A DNA stretch of 64,000 bases from Notamacropus eugenii (taxonomy: Eukaryota > Chordata > Mammalia > Diprotodontia > Macropodidae): assembly GCF_028372415.1 (NCBI RefSeq), contig NC_092872.1, forward strand, positions 12,870,979-12,934,978, written 5' to 3'. The stretch's first letter is position 1. Each line of letters opens with the position of its first letter. The notes below the pieces were generated by a model that was not told the DNA's origin, ran no database searches, and saw nothing but the letters and a program-made list of their open reading frames with translations. Made by a program: the position numbers and the translations under genes. Shown piece by piece: positions 47,880-59,019 of this stretch.

Positions 47880-48585
47880 TCATTTAGTTTTTAAATAACA
47901 TTTTATTTTCTCCCTCCCCACAATTACAGGTTAAAAACAATTTTTAACTTTTTAAAAAAAAGTTTTTGAGCTCCAAATTGTATTTTCCCTTCCTTCCCTA
48001 AGATGATAAGCAATCTCATGTAGGTTACATACATGTACAATCATGTAAAATATATTTCTATACTAGTTGGTTTTTTTTTGTGGAAGAAAACTTGAACCAA
48101 AAATCAGAAAGACAGAAAGGCAGGAAGGAACTCAAAAACACTATGTTTCAATCTGCATTCAGACTAAAGCAAGTTCTTTCTCTGAATGTGAACAGAATTT
48201 TTCAGAACATTTTCTTTGGATTTGTCTTGGCTCACTGTACTGCTGAGAATAGCTAAGTTATTCATAGCTGATATTCATATAATGTTCCTGTTACTGTGTA
48301 CAATGTTCTCCTATCGCTCACTTCACTTTGTGTCAGTTCATGTAAGTCTTTCCAGTTGTTTCTGAAATCATCTGCTACAGCACAACAGCATTCCATTACA
48401 CTCATATACCTCAGCCCAAATGATAGGCGTCCCCTCGATTTCTTCTTCTTAGCCTCCACAAAAAGAGCCACCACGAATCTTGTTGTACAAATAGATCCTT
48501 TTCCTCTTTTTTTGGTTCCCTTTGGAATACAGACCTAATGGCAGTATTGCTGGATCAAAGGATATACAGTTTTATAACTAGCTGG
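47880..48585 (-). mobile_element. L1 3' end
   Basis: Starts in a T-rich tail region and carries TCTCCTATCGCTCACTTCACTTTGTG, TCATATACCTCAGCCC and TTGCTGGATCAAAGGATATAC in order, on the reverse strand. Confidence 0.85.
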
Positions 48586-48589
48586 GCAT

Positions 48590-49660
48590 AAAAAAGAGAT
48601 GTAAATTAAAAACACAAAAGCTTTTTAAAGCTCCTTCTAGTATATTTAGGGTTTGAATTCAACTTTAGATTACTTTTATATTCCTGGTCAATCTGTATTT
48701 CAAATGCTCTGTCCAGTTTTGGACTTCTCATCAGAAAAGACTTAAGATTTCTGACATCAATTAAGAATCCTATTTTCCTTTGGTTATGAACGTTCAGATT
48801 TGCTGGATGAGTAACCTTGTGGTTTAGGACGATTCACCTTGTGTTTCATGTTCTGAATTGCAGCCTTCTTTTACGTGTGTTTCCTGCACAATGTGACTTG
48901 GTAGCTGCTTTTTTGTAATTTGCTTTCTCCTGGTTGCTTGAAAGACTTTGTGCTTGATGCTAGTGAACTGAACTGTGTTTCCAATGGCATTAAGCTCAAG
49001 GTCGGTGTCTACTACTAATTCGCACTCTGGTGTCTTTTTCCAATATTTCAAAGCAATTTTTTGGCATGATTTCGTGAATATGGCAAACTTTTAATTTGTG
49101 TTTTCCAGGAGACAAATAATTTTCTGTCTCACTGAGATCAACTGCTTTTGTTTATAGAGATCTGAAATCCTTTTCTAGTTCTGTCATCTTCCCCGCTGTT
49201 GTGTGTCATTCCAACTTAAGGTTTTGGTTGTTGTTCTGCCCATTTAATACGATCTTTAGAGCCTGCTATTTCATTTAGATTTTCATCTTTTTTTTTTTAC
49301 TTGAATAGTTTTTATGTTCCTCTTTAGAAATCATTGAAAGAACTGCTAATTTTTTGACACCAGATCTTAATATATTTTGTTCTATCTCTAAATATCATAT
49401 ATTACATTCATTTTCTCTATTAGGAGGGTACCAGTTGTAGCAGTCTGTTTTATTCCCTTTCTGGAGTTTTCATCTCATTTTAAAATTTCACCCCAAAGAA
49501 TTTTTCTCATTGTATTTTTTTTTTTTTTTGCTTTCTCATGTCTTTGTTTTTTTCTGTTCTGTTTCCTAAAAGGTTTCTTTTTTTCTTTATCTTTTAATGT
49601 TCTTTTACTTTGTGCATTTGTCTTTAGGAGGTACAAGAAAGCTGAGCTTAGATATCATCC
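48590..49660 (-). mobile_element. possible L1-type internal sequence, unclassified
   Basis: T-rich on the plus strand, with long pyrimidine runs and an antisense 75-codon frame at 48824-49051. It may be another L1/HAL1-type ORF1 region in reverse. No firm match. Confidence 0.3.
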
Positions 49661-49779
49661 CTCGAAGTAAGCATCCTGCTAGAAATTTCTCTGACCTTTA
49701 TACAGAGAAAAGACATATGAGGGAGAAAAAATGAGCAAGTGACTTCTTCCAGTTTCTAAATTACAAGGGACCTACTCAC

Positions 49780-49945
49780 CATGAGGAAGTGAGAGAATAG
49801 GATGGAAGCCAGAATCCAACACTGCAATTCGTTCCTTTAATGTCATAGTATCAACATCTAGAGGCTTGACAGATGTCTTACATTCACACAGGATACAAGT
49901 ATGAGGCCATTCACAGCTGCACTTCATGGTAAGGGGTTTCTGTGG
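49780..49945 (-). CDS. KANSL1-family exon c: cysteine cluster and LDSGFHPILSLP block
   Basis: This exon is 166 bp, with acceptor TTTTTTCAG and donor G/GTGAGTA. It starts in phase 0 with PQKPLTMKCSCEWPHTC and contains five cysteines spaced C-x-C-x5-C-x2-C-x-C within 15 residues. The C-x5-C-x2-C core matches the CDVNPSCALC stretch I recall from human KANSL1. My recollection of KANSL1L at this place does not have the same cluster. The second half, MTLKERIAVLDSGFHPILSL, corresponds to LLERLSQLDSCVHPVLAF in KANSL1 and to a SELDSSFHSVLSL block in KANSL1L. The cysteine spacing could bind zinc; no structure is known to me for this segment. It ends with one base of a glycine codon that the next exon completes. 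Confidence 0.96.
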
Positions 49946-50399
49946 CTGAAAAAAGAGAAACAGTAAGTCAGGGATAAAGTTAGCCATGGTTTGACATTCT
50001 GACTTAGAAATTCTGAAGAGAATATTACTGAGTGACCGTTGGAGGGGTTTAGGTTGGAGAAAGGAATGTGCTGTGCTAGGGACAAGCTACTTACATGTTG
50101 AATGAGGAAGAGACAGGATACTAAGGTTCATTTAGACTGAAGGAAACTAATGTAAGATAAATAGCAACATTACAAAATTATAAGGGAATGGAACCAGGCT
50201 TCTTCTCCCCAAATAAGGCAGGAAAGAGATGTCAAATTCTTAATCATCACTCCTAATCAATATATTTATCTCTAGTTTTAAGTTAAGAATTCTCCCTTCA
50301 TGATGAAAAACACGATATATTGTTGAAGATTTTAGAAATGAGTCTGATAAGCGAACAAGCTTTCCAATAAGATCTTATTGTACTTTTTTTTTACATAAC

Positions 50400-50970
50400 C
50401 AAAATATATATTCAATTCAGTGAACATTTATTAAGCACCTACTATGTTTGAGGCACTTGCTAAGTGCTGCACTGCTATATCAAATCTCTCCCTGTCTTAT
50501 GGCTAATACTGTCACCAGAAAGACATTTTAAATACTATGCTAAGATAAAAAAATTCCACCCTGAAATACCTAAAATGAGCTCCCAGCCACTCTTAAAGCA
50601 ATTTAGAAATACCTGCTCTTGATCTCAAAAAAATTTTATTAGGTGCTATTTCGATATGTGCTAACAATCAGATTCCTGGTTCCCCTCATATTACAGCACA
50701 TATCCAAATGACACTGATCTATTAGATGCAGTTAGGTAGCGCAGTGGGTAGAGTGCTCAGTCTACAGACAGGAAGGAAATTCTGAGTTCAAATCAGGCAT
50801 CAGACACTAGCTATGTGACTCTGGGTGCATCACTTGTCTGCCTCGATTTCCTCAGCTATAAAATGGGGATTATAACAGAACCTCACAGGGTTGTTGTGAG
50901 GATCAAATGAAATAACATTTGTAAAGCACCTGGCATACAGTAGACTACAGAAAAATGTTGATTCCTCCCT
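50400..50970 (+). repeat. SINE fragments in intron
   Basis: The stretch 50410-50470 has TCAGTGAACATTTATTAAGCACCTACTATG. The stretch 50735-50965 is a good tRNA-derived SINE, from GGTAGCGCAGTGGGTAGAGTGC to GTAAAGCACCTGGCATACAG. The region 50971-51795 shows no feature. Confidence 0.85.
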
Positions 50971-51799
50971 TTCCCCTCTATTAAGCTATTATTCCTATTG
51001 GAAGCTGGTTTCAATTTTTCTTCAAATGATAAGTGTCTGACGGAGATTTCCTTGTAGTAAGTTTTTAAAAAAGAAGAAAAATTTAATGTTATGATCATCA
51101 AATCATAGGAATTCTGAAATAATAAAGTACTGACTGTTTTTTAAAAAGGGTATTAACAAATCCAAATTCTGGTGTTAACACAATTATTTTTTCCTTTTTT
51201 AAAAACCTATCATATTTACATTACTACAGTGACCTCTGTACAAAGAATTATTTGTCCTGAATATGGTATGTATTCAAATATCTGAATGAATGGCCTCAAA
51301 GACAAAAGATAACACATAAAAAAAGAACTTAAATCAAGATAAATAGAAAGAATTATCTTAATATTTGTCATTTGCTTTTATTTCTGCTGTTAAATGAAGG
51401 TATTTGCTTTGGGGTAAGATTTTGAAAACTATTTATTAAACACTTTATTGATTACTAATGGTCCTACACACTTTGCTGAAGATGGGCAAGAATAGGACAT
51501 AGACAACTGTGGGATAAATATCTGCACAGTGAATCTTAACTAGGCCCTTTCTTCATAAAGAATCAAAGGACTTAGAGTTCTAAGTTGGATGAACAGAAGG
51601 GTGAAGAAAAAGAGAAATAACAGACAGGGATGAGAAGTATCTACACACATGCAATTATGTGTGGAAGGATGTTCTTGTCTCTAAGTGGGAATATGTAAAT
51701 GAGGAAGCTGATGCTTGATGTAGAAACACATATATAGTCAAAGAGGAGAATAGCAAAAGAAAGAAATCCTAAGGAATTACACCTGACATTCAGTTTTGG

Positions 51800-52112
51800 A
51801 CTTTTCAAAAATTTTCACTGATTGTTCCCCCAATTCTGGAACTCTCTTCCTCCTTCATTTCTGTCTTCTCCTCTCCCTGGCTTCTTTTGAGTCCAACCTT
51901 CTACATGAAGTCTCTCCTGATTATCCCTTAACACTAGTGTCTTTCTGTGTATGTATCCCATTTGGACATAACTGTTCACATGCAGTCTCCTCCATTATTC
52001 CATCGGCTTTCCGAGAGAATGGACTGCTGTCTTTCTTTGTATTATTAGCATCTAGCAGAGAGCCTGGCACATTACAGGTGGCTCCTTTCTTGTTAAATGT
52101 TCTCCCCAAATC
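51800..52112 (+). mobile_element. L2 LINE 3' end
   Basis: TTCTGGAACTCTCTTCCTCC, then a CTACATGAAGTCTCTCCTGATTATCCC block, a GAGAGAATGGACTGCTGTCTTTCTTTG block, AGCCTGGCACATTACAGG and TTGTTAAATG in L2 order. It ends about 60 bp before exon b's 3' border. Confidence 0.8.
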
Positions 52113-52173
52113 CATGCATTGATCATCAGTTTTTTTAGTCAGATAGCTGATGTCACAAAAGACTTGAATCTAC

Positions 52174-52366
52174 CTTTCTACTGAGGTATGAGACTGTGTT
52201 GGTCCGGAGCAGCTTGCGCTTCCTGTATTTGCACAAAGGGCGGATTCGGGCAGCAATACAACTGCTGTCATATGGTGAGAGGGAGGTGGCTGGAGAATCC
52301 AATCGCTTCCGTTTACTGAGTGTCTCTTCAGTATGAGAGTTGCTATCCAAGGAATTTGATCGTGAA
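52174..52366 (-). CDS. KANSL1-family exon b: basic arginine-rich region
   Basis: This exon is 193 bp, with acceptor TTTGCAG before TTCACG and donor AAG/GTAGAT. It encodes SRSNSLDSNSHTEETLSKRK and then a block with YDSSCIAARIRPLCKYRKRK. The CIAAR-x-RPL stretch followed by clustered Lys/Arg is a KANSL1-family hallmark; I recall CVAARTRP and KKRRLVRPNS in human KANSL1. The run of basic residues could serve as a nuclear localisation or nucleic-acid contact segment; that is inference. The exon begins with one base that completes a codon and ends on a codon boundary, and it joins cleanly to the next exon at 49945. Intact, with no stop in frame. Confidence 0.95.
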
Positions 52367-52399
52367 CTGCAAATCAAGGAGGAACAAATCAGTTGTTAT

Positions 52400-54360
52400 T
52401 CCTCAATTCCTTTGAAAATGTGGACACTTGGGTAAGAGGAACCTCTCAGAATCAGGGTTGAAGAAACTGACTTGGGTTCTTGAGATTTTTTTTTTTAATG
52501 CTCACAGTACTCTTAAGTGTGCCCATGTCTCTTTCATTTTTGAAGTTTTTCAAGGAAAGATTTTTTTTGCCAGAAATGCCAAAACAACAGATTAATGGCA
52601 TGGCTGATATTTGTTAGAGACAAATAATAGCTGAATCTGTTAAGTACAAATTTACACTAATCAGAAAAGAAGTGAGAATATAGCTAACCTCCCTGCCAAT
52701 CTAAGAGGTGACCTTGAAATGAGTGCTGTAAAAATTAACATGTTTTGAAAACCTCTTTTTTGATCAACAAATACTATTATATAGAACTTTATTCAAACAC
52801 ACACACACGCATACATGCACAAACACATCCTGCCCAAACTCCTTGAGAATGCTCTCAGTTCAAGAATTCATTAAAGAAGACTAAAGAATTAGAAGCGCTT
52901 TTGGGGAATGCTATGAAATTCAAAAGGATGTTTCCAATATTATATATAAAAAGGTAAAATGGCAAGAACATAATTTCTCCTTTAAGTATAATACATGATA
53001 GAGTAAACAAGCTTATAATTATTTGATGAACGTTTGACTACTTGGTACATAAAGAGCAGCACTAGAAAATATAGTTCTCCCTATTAATATACATTTATCT
53101 TCTAAAGTAGATAAGGTCATTGTCTATTTCATTACGTGCAAGAGGGAGGTAAGAGTCTTGAGAAGCCTCCCCTGAGCTATATGGTAAACCTGTCTTAAGT
53201 TTCTCTAGAGAAAATCTGAAGCAGAACCCCAGGCTCTTCTATACTATTTCGTACCTCCTGAGCAAGGTAGGAGAAAAAGGTGAGGTGTGAAATGGGGTAA
53301 GAAAGCTAATCTGTTATCCTTAGTGGTGACTCAGACTCTGGGGCCACTTGAACTGAGAAAAGGCATTTATGAATCTAAAAACAAACTTGTAAAATTAAGT
53401 CAAAACTAGAACAATCTCTAATGCAGAGACTGTTGAATGCATTACTTTCACCTGTTTAATGTGTATTTTTATCCTCCTTGCTTAGAACCTTGATTTGTCT
53501 CAATTCAACTATGCTAATTCCTGTGTACAGAACACAAAGTAGCAAAAGCCCAGGTTCTGTTCTGACAGACCTTAAAATTTCTGGTAGGAAGAGGGGACAC
53601 ATAGATGGACAGAGACAAACAGAGAGACACAAAGACACACATGACAGATATCAATAAGATCAATGATTAAATATTATGCCAACTGGTTTTAAAATTATCT
53701 GATAGGGAGGAAAATGGGACACATTTAGGGGATAGGTACACAAACTGCCCTGGATGAAGAAAGGTTTAGTTTGAATAGGCAAAGAGTGGGAGAGCCAAGC
53801 ACATAGAACACATGAAGTGAGATAGTGAAGAGACCTGAAATTCAAACTAGGGTCTCCAAATACTTTCTTCCTTACTTTCACAACAATCCAATGGCTCAAG
53901 TTCCTTAAAATATATTGTTTGAGAATGGCTATCCTGAGAAATTCTTTAACAAAAAAAAATACAGCTTTATTAGAAGAGTAACCTGAATTCATTTACTGGT
54001 TGAAGTACACTATTGCCTTGTGATGTTACCTCCTACAAGGCAGAACTGCTTATATACTAAAGGAAACTCAAAGAAGTTAAAATGTTTTCTATAAAATTTA
54101 AGAAGTAATTTGGAACCAACAAGACTGCTCAAGGTATGTATGGCAGACTACCTTCCAGAAAGAGAAAAATCTTCAGTCACTTTACTACATAGCACAAACA
54201 GGTGGGAACTTATTCCATGATATCTTATAAACTATCTCTTAGGTGGAGAAGCAGTATTATTAGCCACACCTTATGGTAGTCTTGTAATATAGACCCATGG
54301 CATTCCCCAGGGAACAAGCAGTAAGGTTCAGAATCACCACTAAATCAAATCAGACGAGAT
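52400..54360. other. intronic sequence, no feature recognised
   Basis: Only short chance frames, including a 110-codon minus frame at 53660-53992 without motif. No additional exon was found here despite the phase question at exon a. Confidence 0.45.
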
Positions 54361-54364
54361 GTTA

Positions 54365-54935
54365 TTCATTTCCAGCTTGAAGAACCTCCAATGAAGGAAA
54401 ACCAGCTAACTCCTGAAACACCCCATTCTGTTTCTTGACAACTTTGATTGTTAAGAAGACTTTCCTGACATAAAGAATAAATTTCTCTCTTTATAATTTT
54501 CACATATTGCTTCTGATTCTACCCTGTGGGAACAAAGAGAAGGATAATCCCCCTACCATACTGAAAACCTTTGTCAGTTCTTTCAGAAAGGTCTCATCAA
54601 CCACTCGAACCCTTTTTTTCCAGGCTAAACATTTCCATTTTTTTCGATCAACAGTGAGGCACAGTGTTCTTGTGCTCTCTGTTTATCACCCCCAATATGT
54701 GGCACCCACATCTGAATGCAATACTCTTGATGTGGCCAGACCATCACCATCTTATTAATGGAAGCTAGGCTTCTCTTAAAGTAACCTAGGAACACATCAG
54801 CTTTTCTGGCTACCATAGCACACTTTTAACTTTTAATGAGCTTGCATAACATTGAAGTTCCAAGATCTTTTTCAAGCAAATTATTGCCAAATCATACCCT
54901 GCCAACTCAACACTTTCTACTTTCCCTTTTACTCA
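54365..54935 (-). mobile_element. CR1/L3 LINE 3' end, reverse
   Basis: TTCCTGACATAAAGAATAAATTTCTC, GATTCTACCCTGTGGGAACAAAG, CCAGGCTAAACATTTCC, TGAATGCAATACTCTTGATGTGGCCAGACC and TTTCTGGCTACCATAGCACAC follow the reverse CR1/L3 3' pattern. Confidence 0.88.
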
Positions 54936-54954
54936 CACTTCAGTCCTTTGCAGT

Positions 54955-55460
54955 GGGGCTTCCAACATCATCACTCACTTGAAACTGCTCTGTCCAACTC
55001 ACCAGTGATTTTCTGAGGTGCTCTCTCTACCCAGCTGCTTTCACACAGCTCAAAGTCATTTCCACCTGGCTCCTCTTTCCTCTCAGGGTTTTCATGACAG
55101 TGCTCTTTCCTGGTTTTCCTCCCACCAGTCTGACTGTTCCTTCTCAGTCTCCCTTGCTCATTTATCATTATCCCACCCATAACAGTGGGTCTCTCCCACA
55201 GGTCTAGCCCTAGTAGCTACTCTTAGCTCCATACACTCTCTCTTGATAACTGAACCCACATCTCTATGCCAATGACTCCCAAATTTACATAATCACAAAA
55301 TTCATATAACTTGTATAATATAGAGCCCTAGGTCTTTCCTATGAGCTTCAATTCCCTATCACCAACTGACTACTGGGCATTTCAAACCAGATGCTCTGGA
55401 AAAATCTCAGACAAGATAACCAAAACAGAATGGCTTTTCCCTTCAGACCCACACCTTCCC
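54955..55460 (+). mobile_element. L2 LINE reverse-transcriptase region
   Basis: CACTTGAAACTGCTCTGTCCAACTCACCAGTGATTTTC...TCTTTCCTGGTTTTCCTCC...GACTGTTCCTTCTCAGTCTCCC...CCCACATCTCTATGCCAATGACTCCCAAATTTACAT matches L2. The last part corresponds to the ADDSQIYI block. It is broken at 55461 by the HAL1 insertion. Confidence 0.88.
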
Positions 55461-57374
55461 AATTTTTTGAGCTCTTCCATGGCCTGTGACCAATTCATAT
55501 TTTTCTTTGAGGCTTTGAACGTAGAAGCCTTGAATTGGTTGTCTTCTTCTGAATGTACCTTCTGATCTTCCTTGTCACCAAAATAAGTTTCTGCAGTCTT
55601 AGATTTTTTCCATTGTTTGTCCATTTTTCCAGTTATGACTCTATGACTAATGACTCTATGAAAAATCAAGAAATTGTAAAACAAAACCAAAAGAATAAAA
55701 GAAGAGAAGACAGTGAATTATCTCAGTGGAAAAACAAGTGACTTGGAAAATATATCTGAGAGATATTTTTTAAAACCATTAGATTACCTTAAAGATATCA
55801 TCAAAAAAAGAACCTAGACATGATCTTTCGAGAACTTATCAAGGAAAACTGTCTTGATATTCTAAAACTAGAGGGTAAAACAGAAATGGAAAGAATCCAC
55901 TGATCACCTCCTGAAAAAGATCCCAAAATGAAAACTCCCAGGCATATTATAGTCAAATTCAAGAGTTGCCAGGTCAAGGGGAAAATATTGCAAGCAGCCA
56001 GAAAGAAACAATTCAAGTATTGTGGAACCACAATCAAGATAACACAATGTTTAGCAACTTCTATATTAAGGGAATGGAGGTACTGAAATATGATATTGTG
56101 GAGGTGAAAGGAGCTAGAATTAAAACCAAGAATCACCTACTCAGCAAAACTGAGTGTAATCCATGAGGGGAAAAAATTTACATTCAATGAGGTAGAAGAA
56201 CTTAAGGCACTCACAAGAAAAGATCAGAGATAAACAGAAAATTTGACTTTCAAATACACGACTCAAGAGAAGCATGAAAAAGTTCACAGGAAAGAGAAAT
56301 CATAAGGGACTTATTAAAACTAAACTATTTACATCCCTACATGGAAAGGTGACATTTGTAACTCATGAGACCTGTCTCACTATTAGGGTAGTTGGATGGA
56401 ATATACACATAGGCACACACAGACGCATAAATGTGTGTGTGTATATATATATATGTATATATATATATATGTACACACACATATACACATGTACACATAC
56501 ATATATACATACATACATCTGTACATATATGTACACACACATACACACAGTAATAGACAGAGGGTACAGGGTGAGTTGGATATAAAGGAATGATATCTAA
56601 AAAATAAAATTAAGGAGTGAGAGAGGAATGTACTGGGAGAAGGCAGAATGGGGTAAATTATCTCATATAAAAGAGGCATGAAAATGTTTTTAAAGTGGAG
56701 AGGAAGAGGGGGGAAGTGAGAGGAAATGAGTGAACCTTACTCTCATGAGATTTGGCTTAAGGTGGGAACAACATATACACTCAACTGGGTATGGAAATCT
56801 ATCTTACCCTACAGGAAAGTAGGCAGGGAAGGGGATAAGAGAGAGGGGATGATAGAAGAGAGAGCAGATTGAAGGAGGGGGTAGTCAGAAGCAATACACT
56901 TTTGATGAGGGACAGGGTCAAAGGAGGGAATAGAATAAATGGGAAGGGGGATAGGATGGAGGGAAATATAGTTTTTCACAACATGACTATTAGTATCTTG
57001 TATATGACTACACATATATAACATGCTTGGCTTCTCAATGAGGGTGGGTGGGAAGGGAGGAAGGGAGAGGGTTTGGAACTCAAAGTTTTAAAAATAAATG
57101 TTTAAAATTGTTTTTACATATAACTGGGAAATAAGATACACAGTTATCTTACTCTACAGGAAAATAGAAGGGGAAAGGGATAAAAGGGGATGTGATAGAA
57201 GGAGGGCAGACTGGGGGAAGGGGTACTCAGAAGCAAAACATTTTTGAGGAGGGACAGCGTGAAAGGAGAGAGAGAATAGAATAAACAGAAGAGAATAAAC
57301 AGAGAGAACAGAATAAACATAAAGGTAAGAGAAACAGGATGGAGGGAAATACAGTTAGCAATAGTACCTGTGAA
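55461..57374 (+). mobile_element. HAL1-like element with 5' inversion (twin priming)
   Basis: The stretch 55461-55639 is reverse-oriented and encodes the ORF1 N-terminus from its ATG at 55624 down to MEELKKLG, plus about 16 bp of leader. At about 55640 the sequence flips to plus orientation and continues ORF1 from a later position (NDSMKNQEIVKQNQK), then the C-terminal part and the G/A-rich 3' UTR. About 80 codons between the two pieces are missing. This is the signature of twin-primed L1-type insertion. A TA/CA run lies at 56440-56550. No ORF2. Confidence 0.82.
56405..56550. repeat. TA/CA/ACAC compound microsatellite
   Basis: Alternating TG, TA and CA runs within the HAL1 3' UTR. Overlapping Tyr/Val/Cys-rich open frames on both strands come from the repeat only. 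Confidence 0.9.
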
Positions 57375-58160
57375 AAAATTTTGAAGCAAGCCTCATTTCT
57401 CTAACATATAGAGAACTACGTCAAATTTATAAAAATAAGTCATTCCCCCCAAAAGGAATCAGTTTTCAGATGACTCTTATTTATTAAAGCTATTTGTAGC
57501 CATATGAAAAAATATTCTTCCTCACTACTGATTACAGAAATGCAAGTTAGAATAATTCTGAGGTACTACTTCATACCTATGAGATTAAATAGGACAAAAA
57601 AAAGACAAATGACAAATGTTGGAGGTGATGTGGGGAAAAATGAGGCACTGATATACTATTGTCAGAGTTGTGAATTGGTTAAACCACTCTATACAGCAAT
57701 TTGAAACTGCCCAAAAGGGTATAAAACTATGCATACCCTTTGACATAGCAATACTACTACTAGGTCTATCCCAAAAGAGATAAAAAACAAAAAGGAAAAG
57801 GACCTACATGTACAAAAATATTTATAGCAGCTCTTTTCTTGGGGTAAAGAATAAGAAATTTAGAGGAAGCTCATGAATTGGGGAATGGCCGAATAAATTG
57901 TGGTACGTAATTATGACGGAATGCTATTGTACTCTAAGAAATGATGAACAGGATGCTCTCAGAAAAACCTAGAAAGACTTATATGAGTTGATGCAAAGTG
58001 AAATGTAATGTGTACAAAATAACAGCAATATTGTAAGATGATCAGGTTCTCAGCAATACACCAAGGATTTTGGATGAAAAATGCTATCCATCTCCAGAGA
58101 AAGAACTGATGGTATCTGAATAGAGACTGAAGGAACTTTAATTTTTTCCCCATGCTTTGT
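57375..58160 (+). mobile_element. L1 3' region
   Basis: GAAGCAAGCCTCATTTCTCTAACATATAGAGAAC, GTCAGAGTTGTGAATTGGTTAAACC, TACTAGGTCTATCCCAAAAGAG and CAGAAAAACCTAGAAAGACTTATATGAG follow the L1 end of ORF2 and the 3' UTR. Confidence 0.9.
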
Positions 58161-58162
58161 TT

Positions 58163-58984
58163 CTTTTTTTTTTAATGTTTATTTATTTTTAGTTTTCGAC
58201 ATTGACTTCCACAAAATTGAGTTTCAAATTTTCTCCTCATCACTCCCCTTCCCCCACCCCAAAACGCCATGCATTCTGATTACCCCTTCCCCCAATCTGC
58301 CCTCCCTTCTATCACATTCCTCCTTTCCCTTATCTCCATCTTCTTTCTTTTCTTGTAGGGCAAGACAGATTTCTATACCCCACTGCCTATACTTCTTATT
58401 TCCAGGTTGCATGCAAAAACAATTCTCAACCTTTGTTCCTAAAACTTTGAGTTCCAATTTCTCTCCTTTCCTCCCTCCCCACCCATCCCCACTGAGAAGG
58501 CAAGCAATTCAATATAGGCTGTGTATGTGTAGTTTTGCAAAAGACTTTCTTAAAAGTCATGTTGTAAAAGACTAACTATATTTCCCTCCATCCTATCCTG
58601 CTCCCCATTTATTCTATTCTCTCTTTTGACCTTGTCCTTCCCCTAAAGTGTTTACTTCTAATTACTCCCCCCTCCCATTTGCCCTCCCTTCTATCATCCA
58701 CTCACCCCACTTATCCCCTACTTTCCTGTAGTGTAAAATAGATTTTCATATCAAATTGAGTGAACATGTTATTCCCTCCTTAAGTCAAATATGATGACAG
58801 TAAGCTTCACTTTTTCCCTCCCCCTCCCCCCTTTTCCCCTCCATTGAAAAAGTTTCTTCTTGCCTCTTCATGAGAGATAGCCTGCCCCATTCTATTTCTC
58901 CCTTTCTCCTCCCAATATATTCTTCTCTCATCCCTTGATTTTATTTATTTAGATATCATCCCTTCCAATTCAACTCACCCTGTG

Positions 58985-59019
<35 letters not shown>

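Noticed and set aside
20751..52366. Naming the gene plainly KANSL1L or KANSL1
   Set aside because: Hallmark blocks are mixed and the C-terminal tail fits neither protein as remembered, so the symbol was left blank and only the family is claimed.
53660..53992. 110-codon minus-strand frame in the large intron as the missing exon between exons a and b
   Set aside because: No acceptor/donor pair giving the required phase, and no resemblance to the KANSL1 family.
56274..56679. Overlapping Tyr/Val/Cys-rich open frames on both strands
   Set aside because: They come from the TA/CA compound microsatellite of a HAL1 3' UTR.
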